From the NCBI GenBank assembly GCA_039805905.1, contig JBDIVM010000003.1, positions 248,001 through 312,000 on the forward strand: a stretch of DNA of 64,000 nt, read 5' to 3'. The DNA comes from Thermohalobaculum sp039805905 (GTDB lineage Bacteria > Pseudomonadota > Alphaproteobacteria > Rhodobacterales > Rhodobacteraceae). Positions 43,055 through 50,514 of the stretch are shown here, piece by piece; within the stretch, counting starts at the first letter, position 1, and each line of letters starts with the position of its first letter. Both the position numbers and the translations under genes were made by a program. Below the pieces are notes generated by a model. It saw nothing but the letters and a program-made list of their open reading frames with translations. It did no database searches and was not told the origin of the DNA.

Positions 43055-43498
43055 ATGCGCACAGCCATCCTGGCCTTGCCCTTCATTCTCGCTCCCATGC
43101 TGGCGGGCGCCGGGACCTTCGTCAGCAGGACCAGCCCCCACGATGTGGCGACCACGATGGACCGGCTGGTGGCGGCGGTCGAGGGCGCCGGTGCCACCGT
43201 GATCGCCCGGATCGACCACGCAGCGGCTGCCGCGAAGGTGGGCGAGGAGCTGACGCCGAACCAGGTGCTGATCTTCGGCAACCCCACGCTCGGGACGCCG
43301 ATGATGCAGTCGGCCCCCGCGATGGGACTCGACCTGCCGCTGAAGGTGCTGGTCTACCAGGACAAGGACGGGACGGTGCGGGTGATCTACCGGGCCATGG
43401 ACGACCTCGCTGCCGAGCATGGCGCCGACAGCCCCGCCGTGGCCAAGGCCGCCGGTGCACTGGAGACCTTCACCGGCAAGGCGGTGGCGGCGGAGTAA
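43055..43498 (+). CDS. DUF302 family exported protein
   Basis: A 147-residue protein with a signal peptide (MRTAILALPFILAPMLAGAG) and a DUF302 domain (about 28-140), including NQVLIFGNPTLGTPMM and VLVYQDKDGTVRVIYR. The family is soluble, dimeric and of unknown function; a link to sulfur or metal metabolism has been suggested for some members. GAGGAG lies 7 nt before the ATG. It reads against the histidine genes on both sides (hisF upstream, hisA downstream) and so interrupts the his cluster. Confidence 0.9.
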   Translation: MRTAILALPFILAPMLAGAGTFVSRTSPHDVATTMDRLVAAVEGAGATVIARIDHAAAAAKVGEELTPNQVLIFGNPTLGTPMMQSAPAMGLDLPLKVLVYQDKDGTVRVIYRAMDDLAAEHGADSPAVAKAAGALETFTGKAVAAE

Positions 43499-43520
43499 GC
43501 GGTACGGGCAGCCGCGGCGC

Positions 43521-44243
43521 TCAGGCGGAGAGAAGCCGCACGGCCGCCGCCGGGTCGATTCGCCCGTCATAGAGCGCGCGCCCCGAGATCACGCCGTCGA
43601 GCGGAGCGCCGCAATCCCTGAGTGCGCGGAGATCCTTCATCGACGACACCCCGCCCGAGGCGATGACCGGGATCGCGACGGCGCGCGCCAGCGCGGCGGT
43701 CGCCTCGACATTCGGCCCCTGCATCGCCCCGTCGCGGTCGATGTCGGTGTAGACGATCGCCGCGACGCCGGCGTCCTCGAACTTCCGCGCGAGGTCGAGA
43801 GCGGCCAGATCTGTGGTCTCGGCCCAGCCCTCGACTGCGACCATGCCCTTGCGGGCGTCGATGCCGACCGCCACCCGGCCCGGGAACGCCCGCGCGGCCG
43901 CCCGCACCAGCGCCGGGTCGCGCACGGCCGCCGTGCCGAGGATCACCCGTCTCAACCCCCTGGAAAGCCACATCTCTAGTGTCGCCATGTCGCGGATGCC
44001 GCCGCCGAGCTGGGCGGGGATCGTCACCGCCGCCAGGATCGCCTCGACCGCGGCGGCATTGGCCGGGCGCCCGGCAAAGGCGCCGTTGAGGTCGACGAGG
44101 TGCAGCCATTCGCAGCCGGCGGACGCGAAGGCCCGGGCCTGGGCGGCGGGGTCGTCGCTGAACACGGTCGCGGCCGCCATCTCGCCGCGCACAAGCCGCA
44201 CGCACTGGCCGTCCTTCAGGTCGATGGCGGGGTAGAGGATCAT
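43521..44243 (-). CDS. hisA: Phosphoribosylformimino-AICAR ribonucleotide isomerase
   Basis: A 240-residue (beta-alpha)8 barrel catalysing the ProFAR isomerisation before HisHF. The first catalytic Asp is in MILYPAIDLKDGQCVRLVRG, and the second half-barrel Asp in VYTDIDRDGAM. ATG 44243 is preceded by GGAG at 5 nt; GTG 44249 is a less likely start. It faces the cysteine/SCO operon across a 141-bp divergent region and converges with the DUF302 gene. Confidence 0.97.
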   Translation of the reverse strand: MILYPAIDLKDGQCVRLVRGEMAAATVFSDDPAAQARAFASAGCEWLHLVDLNGAFAGRPANAAAVEAILAAVTIPAQLGGGIRDMATLEMWLSRGLRRVILGTAAVRDPALVRAAARAFPGRVAVGIDARKGMVAVEGWAETTDLAALDLARKFEDAGVAAIVYTDIDRDGAMQGPNVEATAALARAVAIPVIASGGVSSMKDLRALRDCGAPLDGVISGRALYDGRIDPAAAVRLLSA

Positions 44244-44331
44244 CCGCACTCCCTTCCGCGGGGCTTCTTAGCCCGCCAGCCTGCCGAATTGAAGCGTCAG
44301 GCCAAGAAATCGTGAGGCGGTGAAAAGTCGC

Positions 44332-44359
44332 TTGGCTGCGCCGGGATCGCACCTATCCT
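44332..44359 (+). promoter_or_regulatory. Candidate promoter of the cysteine/SCO operon
   Basis: TTGGCT (44332-44337) and TATCCT (44354-44359) are 16 nt apart and 25 bp upstream of the first start codon. Each box matches the consensus at four of six positions. Confidence 0.45.
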
Positions 44360-44384
44360 TCCTCGTCAGATCAGGGAGGTGCCG

Positions 44385-44849
44385 ATGTTCAGACGACTGG
44401 CGACCGGGGCAGCCACCGGCGCGGCCCTCGCGCTCGTGGCCCTGCCGGCGCTCGCTGCCGAGGGCGAGCGGGTGCAGGTGACTGGCGAGATGATCGATAC
44501 CTGGTGCTACTTCTCCGGCGTCATGGGCGGGCCGGATGCGGTAGTGGGCTCGGCGCACCACACCTGCGCGCTCTGGTGCTCGGCCGGCGGCATCCCGGTC
44601 GGGCTGCTGGCCGATGACGGCACGGTCTACATGGTGATCAAGTGGCAGGGCTCGGCCGACGTCGCCGATGGCGGCACGCTCCTGAGCGTCGCCAGCCACC
44701 GGCTGACCGCCGACGGGCTGCACTACGAGCGCGACGGCATCCATTACCTGCTGGTCGAACAGGTGGTCGCGGACGAGGGCATCGTGAACCGAACCCACGG
44801 GGATTACGGCGCGGTGCCGCCGTTCTCGTTCCCGCAGCCGAAACCGTGA
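44385..44849 (+). CDS. Exported protein with Cys/His motif, first gene of SCO operon
   Basis: A 154-residue periplasmic protein I cannot name. A signal peptide (about 24 residues, ending PALA) precedes a beta-rich domain. Conserved-looking residues are Asp38, Cys41, His58-His59, Cys61 and Cys65, in the pattern DTWC then HHTCALWC. After them comes GGIPVGLLADDGTVYMV, which looks like a small OB-type barrel. Cys/His spacing suggests metal or thiol chemistry. Start ATG 44385 follows AGGGAGG at 5 nt. Ten base pairs separate it from the next gene, which carries a related motif. Confidence 0.85.
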   Translation: MFRRLATGAATGAALALVALPALAAEGERVQVTGEMIDTWCYFSGVMGGPDAVVGSAHHTCALWCSAGGIPVGLLADDGTVYMVIKWQGSADVADGGTLLSVASHRLTADGLHYERDGIHYLLVEQVVADEGIVNRTHGDYGAVPPFSFPQPKP

Positions 44850-44859
44850 GGGGGATGCC

Positions 44860-45438
44860 ATGCGACGCCTGATCCTGATCGCCGCCGCGCTGGTTGCCGC
44901 GCCCGCCCTGGCCGAGGGGCCGTTCTCCGGGGGGAGCCAGGCGAAGAGCTGGGGCCTCCTCGGCGAGGAGACGGCGCGGTTCGAGGGGACCGTGACCGAC
45001 GCGCTCTGCGCGCTGACCGGCGACTGCCCGGCCGATTGCGGGGCGGGGCTGCGGCAGATGGGCATCCTGCGCGCGGCGGACGGACAATTCGTGCTGGCGA
45101 CCAAGAACACCCAGCCCGCCTTCACCGGAGCCACGGTCGACCTCGCTCCCTTCTGCGGCCGGACGGTGGAAGTCGATGGTCTGCTTGTTGGCGACCGCGA
45201 CGTCACGCCGGGGCTCGGGGCCAAGCTCTTCCAGGTGCAGACCGTTCGGGAGAAAGGCGCCGATGCTGTGCAAGCCGCGAACCGCTGGACCGCCGACTGG
45301 GCCGCACGGAACCGCGGGGTTCCCGGCGACGGCCCGTGGTTCGAGCGCGACCCGCGGGTCAGGGCCGAGATCGCGGCGCACGGCCGGCTGGGGCTCGGGG
45401 CTGACGCGGACCGGACGTTCGCCGAGGAGAACTTCTGA
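44860..45438 (+). CDS. Exported protein with four cysteines, second gene of SCO operon
   Basis: A 192-residue periplasmic protein of unknown function. The signal peptide ends LVAAPALA at about residue 18. The domain FEGTVTDALCALTGDCPADC contains Cys50, Cys56 and Cys60, and Cys99 follows in LAPFCGRTVEVDGLLVGD. The order G-x-V-x-D-x-x-C, then a Cys pair, then a D-G turn echoes the preceding protein, so the two are probably distant relatives. The C-terminal 60 residues are helical and polar. The stop codon lies in a 15-bp tandem duplication shared with the SCO start. Confidence 0.82.
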   Translation: MRRLILIAAALVAAPALAEGPFSGGSQAKSWGLLGEETARFEGTVTDALCALTGDCPADCGAGLRQMGILRAADGQFVLATKNTQPAFTGATVDLAPFCGRTVEVDGLLVGDRDVTPGLGAKLFQVQTVREKGADAVQAANRWTADWAARNRGVPGDGPWFERDPRVRAEIAAHGRLGLGADADRTFAEENF

Positions 45439-45455
45439 TGGGAGAACTTCTGATG
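45426..45455 (+). repeat. Exact 15-bp tandem duplication across the gene junction
   Basis: GGAGAACTTCTGATG occurs at 45426-45440 and again at 45441-45455. Each copy carries a Shine-Dalgarno core, a TGA and an ATG, so the SCO gene has two equivalent ribosome sites and two in-frame starts five codons apart. Confidence 0.95.
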
Positions 45456-46073
45456 CGCCGGGTGCTGGCGCTGCTGGCTGTGCTGGCCGCAGCCCCGGCC
45501 GGCGCACCTGCCCTCGCCCATGACGGGGTTGTGCATGCGACGCCGTCGGAGGCGGCCCGGCACGCGGCGGCGGCACCTGCTCTGCCATTCCCGGTCGAGA
45601 TCCGGCCCCGTTTCGCGTTGACCGACCACACCGGGCGCGCCGTCTCGGAGGCCGACTTCGCCGGCCGGCCTATGGCGATCTTCTTCGGCTATGCGAGCTG
45701 CGAGTCGATCTGCACGGTGGCGCTGCCGGCGATCGGCGCGGCGCTGGAGATCCTCGGGCCTGCGGGGGCCGGAATTGCCGCCCTGATGATCACCGTCGAC
45801 CCGGAACGCGATACCCCCGAGGCGATGGCGAGGAAGCTGCCGGAATACAGCCCCCGGCTGGTCGGCCTGACCGGCAGCGAGGCGGCGCTGGCCGAAGCGC
45901 GGGCCGCGTTCCAGGTCGAGACCTCCGAGGTCACCCGCCTGCCCGACGGCACGCCGGTCTATGCCCATGGCAGCTTCATCTACCTCGTCGGGCCCGACGG
46001 GGTGGTGAAATCGGTGCTGCCGCCGATCCTCGCACCGGAGCGGATCGCCGAGCTGATGGCGAAGACGCTCTGA
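45438..46073 (+). CDS. SCO1/SenC family copper/thiol protein
   Basis: A 211-residue exported thioredoxin-fold protein of the SCO family (or 206 from the second start, ATG 45453, which gives a more usual signal peptide, MRRVLALLAVLAAAP). The copper-binding residues are intact: Cys88 and Cys92 in GYASCESICTVALP, and His177 in YAHGSFIYLVGPDG. SCO proteins deliver copper to or reduce the CuA site of cytochrome oxidase. The middle Ser-Ile between the Cys residues differs from the common PxxCP form. It is third in the operon, and short duplications flank both its ends. Confidence 0.92.
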   Translation: MGELLMRRVLALLAVLAAAPAGAPALAHDGVVHATPSEAARHAAAAPALPFPVEIRPRFALTDHTGRAVSEADFAGRPMAIFFGYASCESICTVALPAIGAALEILGPAGAGIAALMITVDPERDTPEAMARKLPEYSPRLVGLTGSEAALAEARAAFQVETSEVTRLPDGTPVYAHGSFIYLVGPDGVVKSVLPPILAPERIAELMAKTL

Positions 46074-46089
46074 ACCGACGCTCTGAACG
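46065..46089 (+). repeat. 12-bp direct repeat across the SCO stop codon
   Basis: GACGCTCTGAAC occurs at 46065-46076 and 46078-46089 with one base between. The first copy holds the SCO stop codon. Confidence 0.93.
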
Positions 46090-46095
46090 CCGGCC

Positions 46096-47028
46096 CTATC
46101 CGCGCCGCCCGATCCGCTCGCGCGTCGCCTCGCAGAGCGGCCTCAGCCGCTCGCGCGCGGCCCGGGCGGCCTCCGGCTCCGTCGCATTGACGATCGCCAG
46201 CCGAAAGCCGCCGGGCGGCATGGCGTGCCAGGAAGGCGGGCGTTCCTCGTGGAAGGTGACCTGCACGCTCGTTACCTCAGGCATGGCCAGCACCGCGCCG
46301 ACGGCGCATTCCGGCGGGTGGCGGTAGCGGTAGCCATTGGCGCCGAACAGCACGAAGCTGTAGCCGTCGCGCCGGGCGGAATCGTCGAACTCCCAGACGC
46401 CGTCGCGATAGAGCCGCACCAGCGCCTCGACCCAGGGTGTGCCGCCATAGAGATCGGGCCACTGGTCGGCGAAGCGCAGATGCACCTCGATGATCCGGGC
46501 GCCGATGGTTTCGAAATTGACCATGCCGGTGTAGCCGGCGAGATGGTGGCGAAGCCAGGCGGCGCAGGGCAGCTCGATCTCGGGCCGCGGCGCGGCCCAG
46601 ACCGTCCAGTAGTCGAACATTCCGCCGCCGATGGCCACCCCGGTCGCATGCCGCCACCAGCACGCCTCGCCCCGCACCACGGCGGCGTCGGTCGAGACGT
46701 GCTCGCCCGCGAAGAGCGGCATCCAGATATGCCCCGGCCGCTGGTGGGCGCGGTAGTCGCGCAGGCTGCGCATCACCCGGCTGCCGGTGCCCATGCCGCG
46801 CATGTTGAAGACCGGCTTCGAGAACACCGGGAACGAGGGCGGGTCGATGCCGTGCGGACCGCAGTCGAAGCCCTGGCTCTCGGCCACCTTCAGCTTGTCG
46901 TAGACCCAGCGGTGCTCGGGGAACAGCAGCCAGGCGTCGCCGTCATCCACCGGGATGCGAACCTCCTCCGGGCAGGACACGGAGGCGAAATACTGCTTGC
47001 GCCAGGGATCGACGACCAGGATGGGCAT
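46096..47028 (-). CDS. Hypothetical protein, ATP-grasp-like
   Basis: A 310-residue cytoplasmic protein of no named family. The central part resembles an ATP-grasp fold: a lysine strand PVFSKPVFNMRGMGTGSRV, an acidic strand ETIGARIIEVHLRF (Glu-x-x-x-x-x-x-x-Glu-Val-His), and a glycine-rich loop ATGVAIGGGMFDYW. An N-terminal domain with PEHRWVYDKLKVAESQGFD fits a substrate lid. Thus a ligase is possible, but the substrate is unknown. It lies 79 bp after hisH on the minus strand and ends 22 bp from the SCO gene. Close relatives are likely confined to Rhodobacterales (inference). Confidence 0.8.
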   Translation of the reverse strand: MPILVVDPWRKQYFASVSCPEEVRIPVDDGDAWLLFPEHRWVYDKLKVAESQGFDCGPHGIDPPSFPVFSKPVFNMRGMGTGSRVMRSLRDYRAHQRPGHIWMPLFAGEHVSTDAAVVRGEACWWRHATGVAIGGGMFDYWTVWAAPRPEIELPCAAWLRHHLAGYTGMVNFETIGARIIEVHLRFADQWPDLYGGTPWVEALVRLYRDGVWEFDDSARRDGYSFVLFGANGYRYRHPPECAVGAVLAMPEVTSVQVTFHEERPPSWHAMPPGGFRLAIVNATEPEAARAARERLRPLCEATRERIGRRG

Positions 47029-47107
47029 GGGCGGACTGTGGCGATGTGCCTCGGATTCGGGAAGCGGGATCGATGCCGGTCAGGGCCGGGATGTTACCGT
47101 CATGCGG

Positions 47108-47743
47108 TCACGGCGCCCATTTCAGGAAATTGGCGATCAGCCGCAGCCCGGTCGCCTGGCTCTTCTCCGGATGGAACTGGGTGCCGATCATGTTGAGCCG
47201 CCCCACCACCGCGGCGATCATCTCGCCATGGGCGGTATGCGCCAGCCGCTGCTCGGGGTTGCGCGGGCGAAAGTGATAGGAGTGCACGAAATAGGCGTGC
47301 TCGCCGGTGCGAATGCCCTCAAGCACCGGGTGCGGCACGGCAATGGTCAGTTCGTTCCAGCCCATATGCGGCACCTTGAGACCGGGGTCGTTCGGCGCGA
47401 TCCGCACCACGTCGCCATGGATCCAGTCGAAGCCCGGCGTCTCGCCATGCTCGAGGCCGCGGGTCGCCATCAGCTGCATGCCGACGCAGATGCCGAGGAA
47501 GGGCGCGCCCTCATGCACGCGCGCCGCCATCGCCTCGAACATGCCCGGCACCGCGAGCAGCCCCGCCCGGCAGTCGGCGAAGGCGCCGACCCCCGGCAGC
47601 ACGATGCGATCCGCCCTCGCCACCGCTTCCGGGTCCGAGGTCACGGCAACCGGCCCGCCATCGACCTCGGCCGCCATGCGCCGGAACGCCTTCTCGGCCG
47701 AACGCAGATTGCCCGAGCCGTAATCGATGATCGCCGTGGTCAT
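47108..47743 (-). CDS. hisH: Imidazole glycerol phosphate synthase, glutaminase subunit
   Basis: A 211-residue class I glutamine amidotransferase supplying ammonia to HisF. The nucleophile Cys lies in LGICVGMQLM; the His-Glu pair lies in QFHPEKSQ; the N-terminus is IIDYGSGNLRSAEKAF. Its start overlaps the stop of the DUF2628 gene by 4 bp (ATGA). The hisF partner is 4 kb away because of intervening plus-strand genes. Confidence 0.97.
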   Translation of the reverse strand: MTTAIIDYGSGNLRSAEKAFRRMAAEVDGGPVAVTSDPEAVARADRIVLPGVGAFADCRAGLLAVPGMFEAMAARVHEGAPFLGICVGMQLMATRGLEHGETPGFDWIHGDVVRIAPNDPGLKVPHMGWNELTIAVPHPVLEGIRTGEHAYFVHSYHFRPRNPEQRLAHTAHGEMIAAVVGRLNMIGTQFHPEKSQATGLRLIANFLKWAP

Positions 47744-48084
47744 GCGGCCTCGCCCCGCAGGAACAGCTCCTCGGCGCCCTCGGGCGAGCGGGCCTCGACC
47801 ACGCCGGCCTCGCGCCAGCCGCGCAGCCTGAGCTCGGCGCGGCGGATGGCGCCGCCCTCGAAGCCGAAGATCAGCGCGATCCCGGCCTCTGTTGCCACCC
47901 CGGCCCAGGGCGACCAGAGCGCCGCGGCGAGCACCGCCGCCGCATATCCCGCCAGCGTGATCCAGAGCCCGTGCCACACCAGCCAGAGCGGTGGCAGGAC
48001 GAGGCCGAGCAGATCGAACCGGTCGGCAACGGCCACGAGCTCGTCCGGTCGCCTATGGTGCAGCGTATAGATGCGCGTGCGCAT
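47740..48084 (-). CDS. DUF2628 family membrane protein
   Basis: A 114-residue protein with two or three membrane helices between residues 25 and 75 (LLGLVLPPLWLVWHGLWITL and AAVLAAALW). It matches the DUF2628 pattern of small inner-membrane proteins of unknown function. It lies between hisB (3 bp upstream) and hisH (4-bp overlap), so it must be co-transcribed with histidine synthesis genes, a placement seen in Rhodobacterales. A direct role in histidine synthesis is not implied. Confidence 0.85.
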   Translation of the reverse strand: MRTRIYTLHHRRPDELVAVADRFDLLGLVLPPLWLVWHGLWITLAGYAAAVLAAALWSPWAGVATEAGIALIFGFEGGAIRRAELRLRGWREAGVVEARSPEGAEELFLRGEAA

Positions 48085-48087
48085 CGC

Positions 48088-48675
48088 TCAGAGCGTCCCC
48101 TTGGTCGATGGGATGGCGTCGGCCTTGCGCGGGTCGGGCTCGACCGCCTCGCGCAGCGCGCGCGCCACCGCCTTGAAGGCGGCCTCGGCGATGTGGTGGC
48201 TGTTGATGCCGCGCAGCCGGTCGACATGCAGCGTGATGCCGCCGTTCATGGCGAAGGCGGTGAAGAACTCGCGCACGAGCTCGGTGTCGAACGTGCCGAT
48301 CCTCGGCGCGGTGAAGTCCACCTCCCAGACCAGATGCGGCCGTCCGGAGAGGTCGAGCGCGGCGTTCACCAGCGTGTCGTCCATCGGCAGCAGGCAGGAC
48401 CCGTAGCGGCGGATGCCGCGCTTGTCGCCCAGCGCCTCGGCCAGCGCCTTCCCCAGCGCGATGCCCACATCCTCGACCGTGTGGTGATCGTCGATATGAG
48501 TGTCGCCCTTGGCGCGGACCTTCATGTCGATCAGCGAATGCCGGGCGAGCTGGTCGAGCATGTGGTCGAAGAAGCCCACCCCGGTCTGGTTGTCGTAAGT
48601 CCCGGTGCCGTCGAGATTCAGGGACACCTCGATCGCGGTCTCGGCGGTCTTGCGGCTGAGCTTCGCCTTGCGCAT
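48088..48675 (-). CDS. hisB: Imidazoleglycerol-phosphate dehydratase
   Basis: A 195-residue monofunctional IGPD, manganese-dependent, sixth step of the pathway. Metal motifs are HIDDHHTVEDVGIALGKAL and SHHIAEAAFKAVARAL. The phosphatase half of the enterobacterial fused HisB is absent, as expected outside gammaproteobacteria. It is the first gene of the minus-strand his set and is divergent from hslV. Confidence 0.97.
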   Translation of the reverse strand: MRKAKLSRKTAETAIEVSLNLDGTGTYDNQTGVGFFDHMLDQLARHSLIDMKVRAKGDTHIDDHHTVEDVGIALGKALAEALGDKRGIRRYGSCLLPMDDTLVNAALDLSGRPHLVWEVDFTAPRIGTFDTELVREFFTAFAMNGGITLHVDRLRGINSHHIAEAAFKAVARALREAVEPDPRKADAIPSTKGTL

Positions 48676-48805
48676 TGCGTCGGTCCCCTGCGGCTCCCGG
48701 CCAGGTTGCGACCCCCGTATATAGCGGCGATTTCGCCCAGGCCAGCCCCGTGATTTCCGCGGGATTTGCGGCTATATGGAAGGCGGTCGGAGCAGGAGAC
48801 GACGC

Positions 48806-49369
48806 ATGCAGGCACAGGAGCCGCGCTTTCCCGGGTGGCACGGCACCACCATCGTCGCGGTGAAGAAGGACGGCCGCGTCGCGGTCGCCGGCGACGGGCA
48901 GGTGAGCCTCGGCCAGACCGTGATCAAGGGCAATGCGCGCAAGGTGCGCCGCCTCTCGCCGGGCGGCCGGGATGTGGTCTGCGGCTTCGCCGGCGCCACG
49001 GCCGACGCCTTCACCCTGCTCGAGCGGCTGGAGAAGAAGCTCGAGGCCGCGCCCGGCCAGCTGATGCGCGCCTGCGTCGAGCTGGCCAAGGACTGGCGCA
49101 CCGACAAGTTCCTGCGCAACCTCGAGGCCATGCTGATCGTCACCGACGGCGAGACGCTCTTGGTCGTCACCGGGGCGGGCGACGTGCTCGAGCCGGAAGG
49201 CGGCATCGCCGCCATCGGCTCGGGCGGCAACTATGCCCTCGCTGCGGCCCGCGCCATGGCCGATTCCGGCCGCGACGCCGAGGCGACCGCGCGCCGGGCG
49301 CTCGAGATCGCGGCGGAGATCTGCGTCTATACCAACGGCAACATGGTGGTCGAGGTGATCGGCCGATGA
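48806..49369 (+). CDS. hslV: ATP-dependent protease subunit HslV
   Basis: Threonine peptidase of the HslUV protease, 187 residues. The start MQAQEPRFPGWHG is a 13-residue extension typical of alphaproteobacteria; autocleavage would expose Thr14 in TTIVAVKKDG. The core GDGQVSLGQTVIKGNARKVR and GSGGNYALAAARA are standard. It overlaps the next gene by 4 bp (ATGA) and is separated from hslU by that gene. No convincing heat-shock promoter was found upstream. Confidence 0.97.
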   Translation: MQAQEPRFPGWHGTTIVAVKKDGRVAVAGDGQVSLGQTVIKGNARKVRRLSPGGRDVVCGFAGATADAFTLLERLEKKLEAAPGQLMRACVELAKDWRTDKFLRNLEAMLIVTDGETLLVVTGAGDVLEPEGGIAAIGSGGNYALAAARAMADSGRDAEATARRALEIAAEICVYTNGNMVVEVIGR

Positions 49370-50379
49370 GGCCGGCCCGGGTCGATCCCGCGGGCCGGCC
49401 GCTGCAAGGCCGGCGCCGGCAGGCCGTCCAGGCGGCCTGCATCGTGCTCGGCTGGCTGGTGCTGCTCTCGGCCATCCTGTGGGCGACGCGCGCCGGGGCC
49501 GGGCGCAGCGCGGCGCCGGTTCCGCTGCTGCTCTCGGTCGGCATCCTCGCCTGGGCGGCGGCCGAGCATGTGGCGGGGCGGCGAGGCCTCGTCTGGCCCG
49601 GCTCGGCGCTCGCCATCGTCGGCTCGCTCTCGGTCGGGCTCGGGCTCAGCATGATCACGCCCGGGCTGCGCGACGGCCCGCCGACGATGCGCTTCGCCGT
49701 CGTCACCGGGGCCTCGGCGGCCTGCATGTTCCTCTACATGTTCCGCTTCCGCCTGCCCGGCCTGGTCTCGCCGGTGGTGACCTTCACCATCGTCGCCCTG
49801 TTCCTCGGCCTCTACGGCGCCGACCCGGCGCATCTGCGCGAGGTCGAGGGCTTCAGCCCGCGCGGCATCCTCGCCGCGATGATGGCCTCGCCGCTGGCGG
49901 CGGGCAGCTTCCTCGCCCTCTCCGCCGCCGCGGTCGCCGGCGCCCGCTGGCTCGACCTCAACGGCGACGATTTCGGGCTCGCCGCCGCCCGGCCGCTGCA
50001 CATCGCCGGCATGGGCGTGCTGGCGCTGGTGCTGGGGCGGTGGCTCGCCGCGCTGCCCGGGCCGGCCGATGCGCTGCTCTTGCTTGCGGGCTGGGCGGCG
50101 GCCACCGTCTGGGCGCTCCGCATCAACCGGATCGCGGTCCTGTATGCCGCGCTCTACGCCTCGGCCAAGCCCCTGATGCTGGCGCTGGGGCCGGTGCTCG
50201 GCTTCGCCTTCCAGCGCTCCGACTGGACATGGCTCGCGCCCCTGATCCTGTTCGGCGGCATGGCCGTCTGGCCGTCGCTGCACGAACAGTCGCTCCGCCG
50301 GGGCTGGACACTCGGCCCCGGGGGCCGTATCCCGCAGCCGCGCCCGAACTGGTGGTGGCGCTACTGGCCCTACGCCTGA
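49366..50379 (+). CDS. Polytopic membrane protein inserted between hslV and hslU
   Basis: A 337-residue integral membrane protein of unknown function with nine or ten predicted helices (for example VQAACIVLGWLVLLSAILWA near residue 25) and short loops. A basic N-terminus and a Pro/Trp-rich C-terminus (PRPNWWWRYWPYA) frame it. I see no transporter signature. Its ATG overlaps the hslV stop by 4 bp, so it is made together with HslV. This could connect membrane status with the protease or be simple operon sharing. Confidence 0.85.
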   Translation: MRPARVDPAGRPLQGRRRQAVQAACIVLGWLVLLSAILWATRAGAGRSAAPVPLLLSVGILAWAAAEHVAGRRGLVWPGSALAIVGSLSVGLGLSMITPGLRDGPPTMRFAVVTGASAACMFLYMFRFRLPGLVSPVVTFTIVALFLGLYGADPAHLREVEGFSPRGILAAMMASPLAAGSFLALSAAAVAGARWLDLNGDDFGLAAARPLHIAGMGVLALVLGRWLAALPGPADALLLLAGWAAATVWALRINRIAVLYAALYASAKPLMLALGPVLGFAFQRSDWTWLAPLILFGGMAVWPSLHEQSLRRGWTLGPGGRIPQPRPNWWWRYWPYA

Positions 50380-50400
50380 TTCCATGTTTGCCCGGAACCA

Positions 50401-50479
50401 CCCGCCCCGCCGCCCCGCCCATCGATCAAGCGTCCAACCCACCGGTAGGCTCGGTGGACGGGCGGGGCGGCGGGGCGGG
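50401..50479. repeat. Perfect 20-bp G+C-only inverted repeat upstream of hslU
   Basis: Positions 50401-50420 (CCCGCCCCGCCGCCCCGCCC) and 50460-50479 are exact reverse complements. The 39-nt loop contains a second hairpin (CCACCG at 50439-50444 with CGGTGG at 50452-50457). It starts 22 bp after the membrane gene and ends 35 bp before the hslU ATG. It may act as a terminator/attenuator or as an mRNA-stabilising element. Confidence 0.92.
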
Positions 50480-50514
50480 CGGCGGCGCGCCAGGCCCAAC
50501 CCCAAGGATACCCC

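Noticed and set aside
48676..48805. Heat-shock promoter before hslV
   Set aside because: CTATAT and CCCCCGTATATA occur, but no CTTG box lies at a usable distance.
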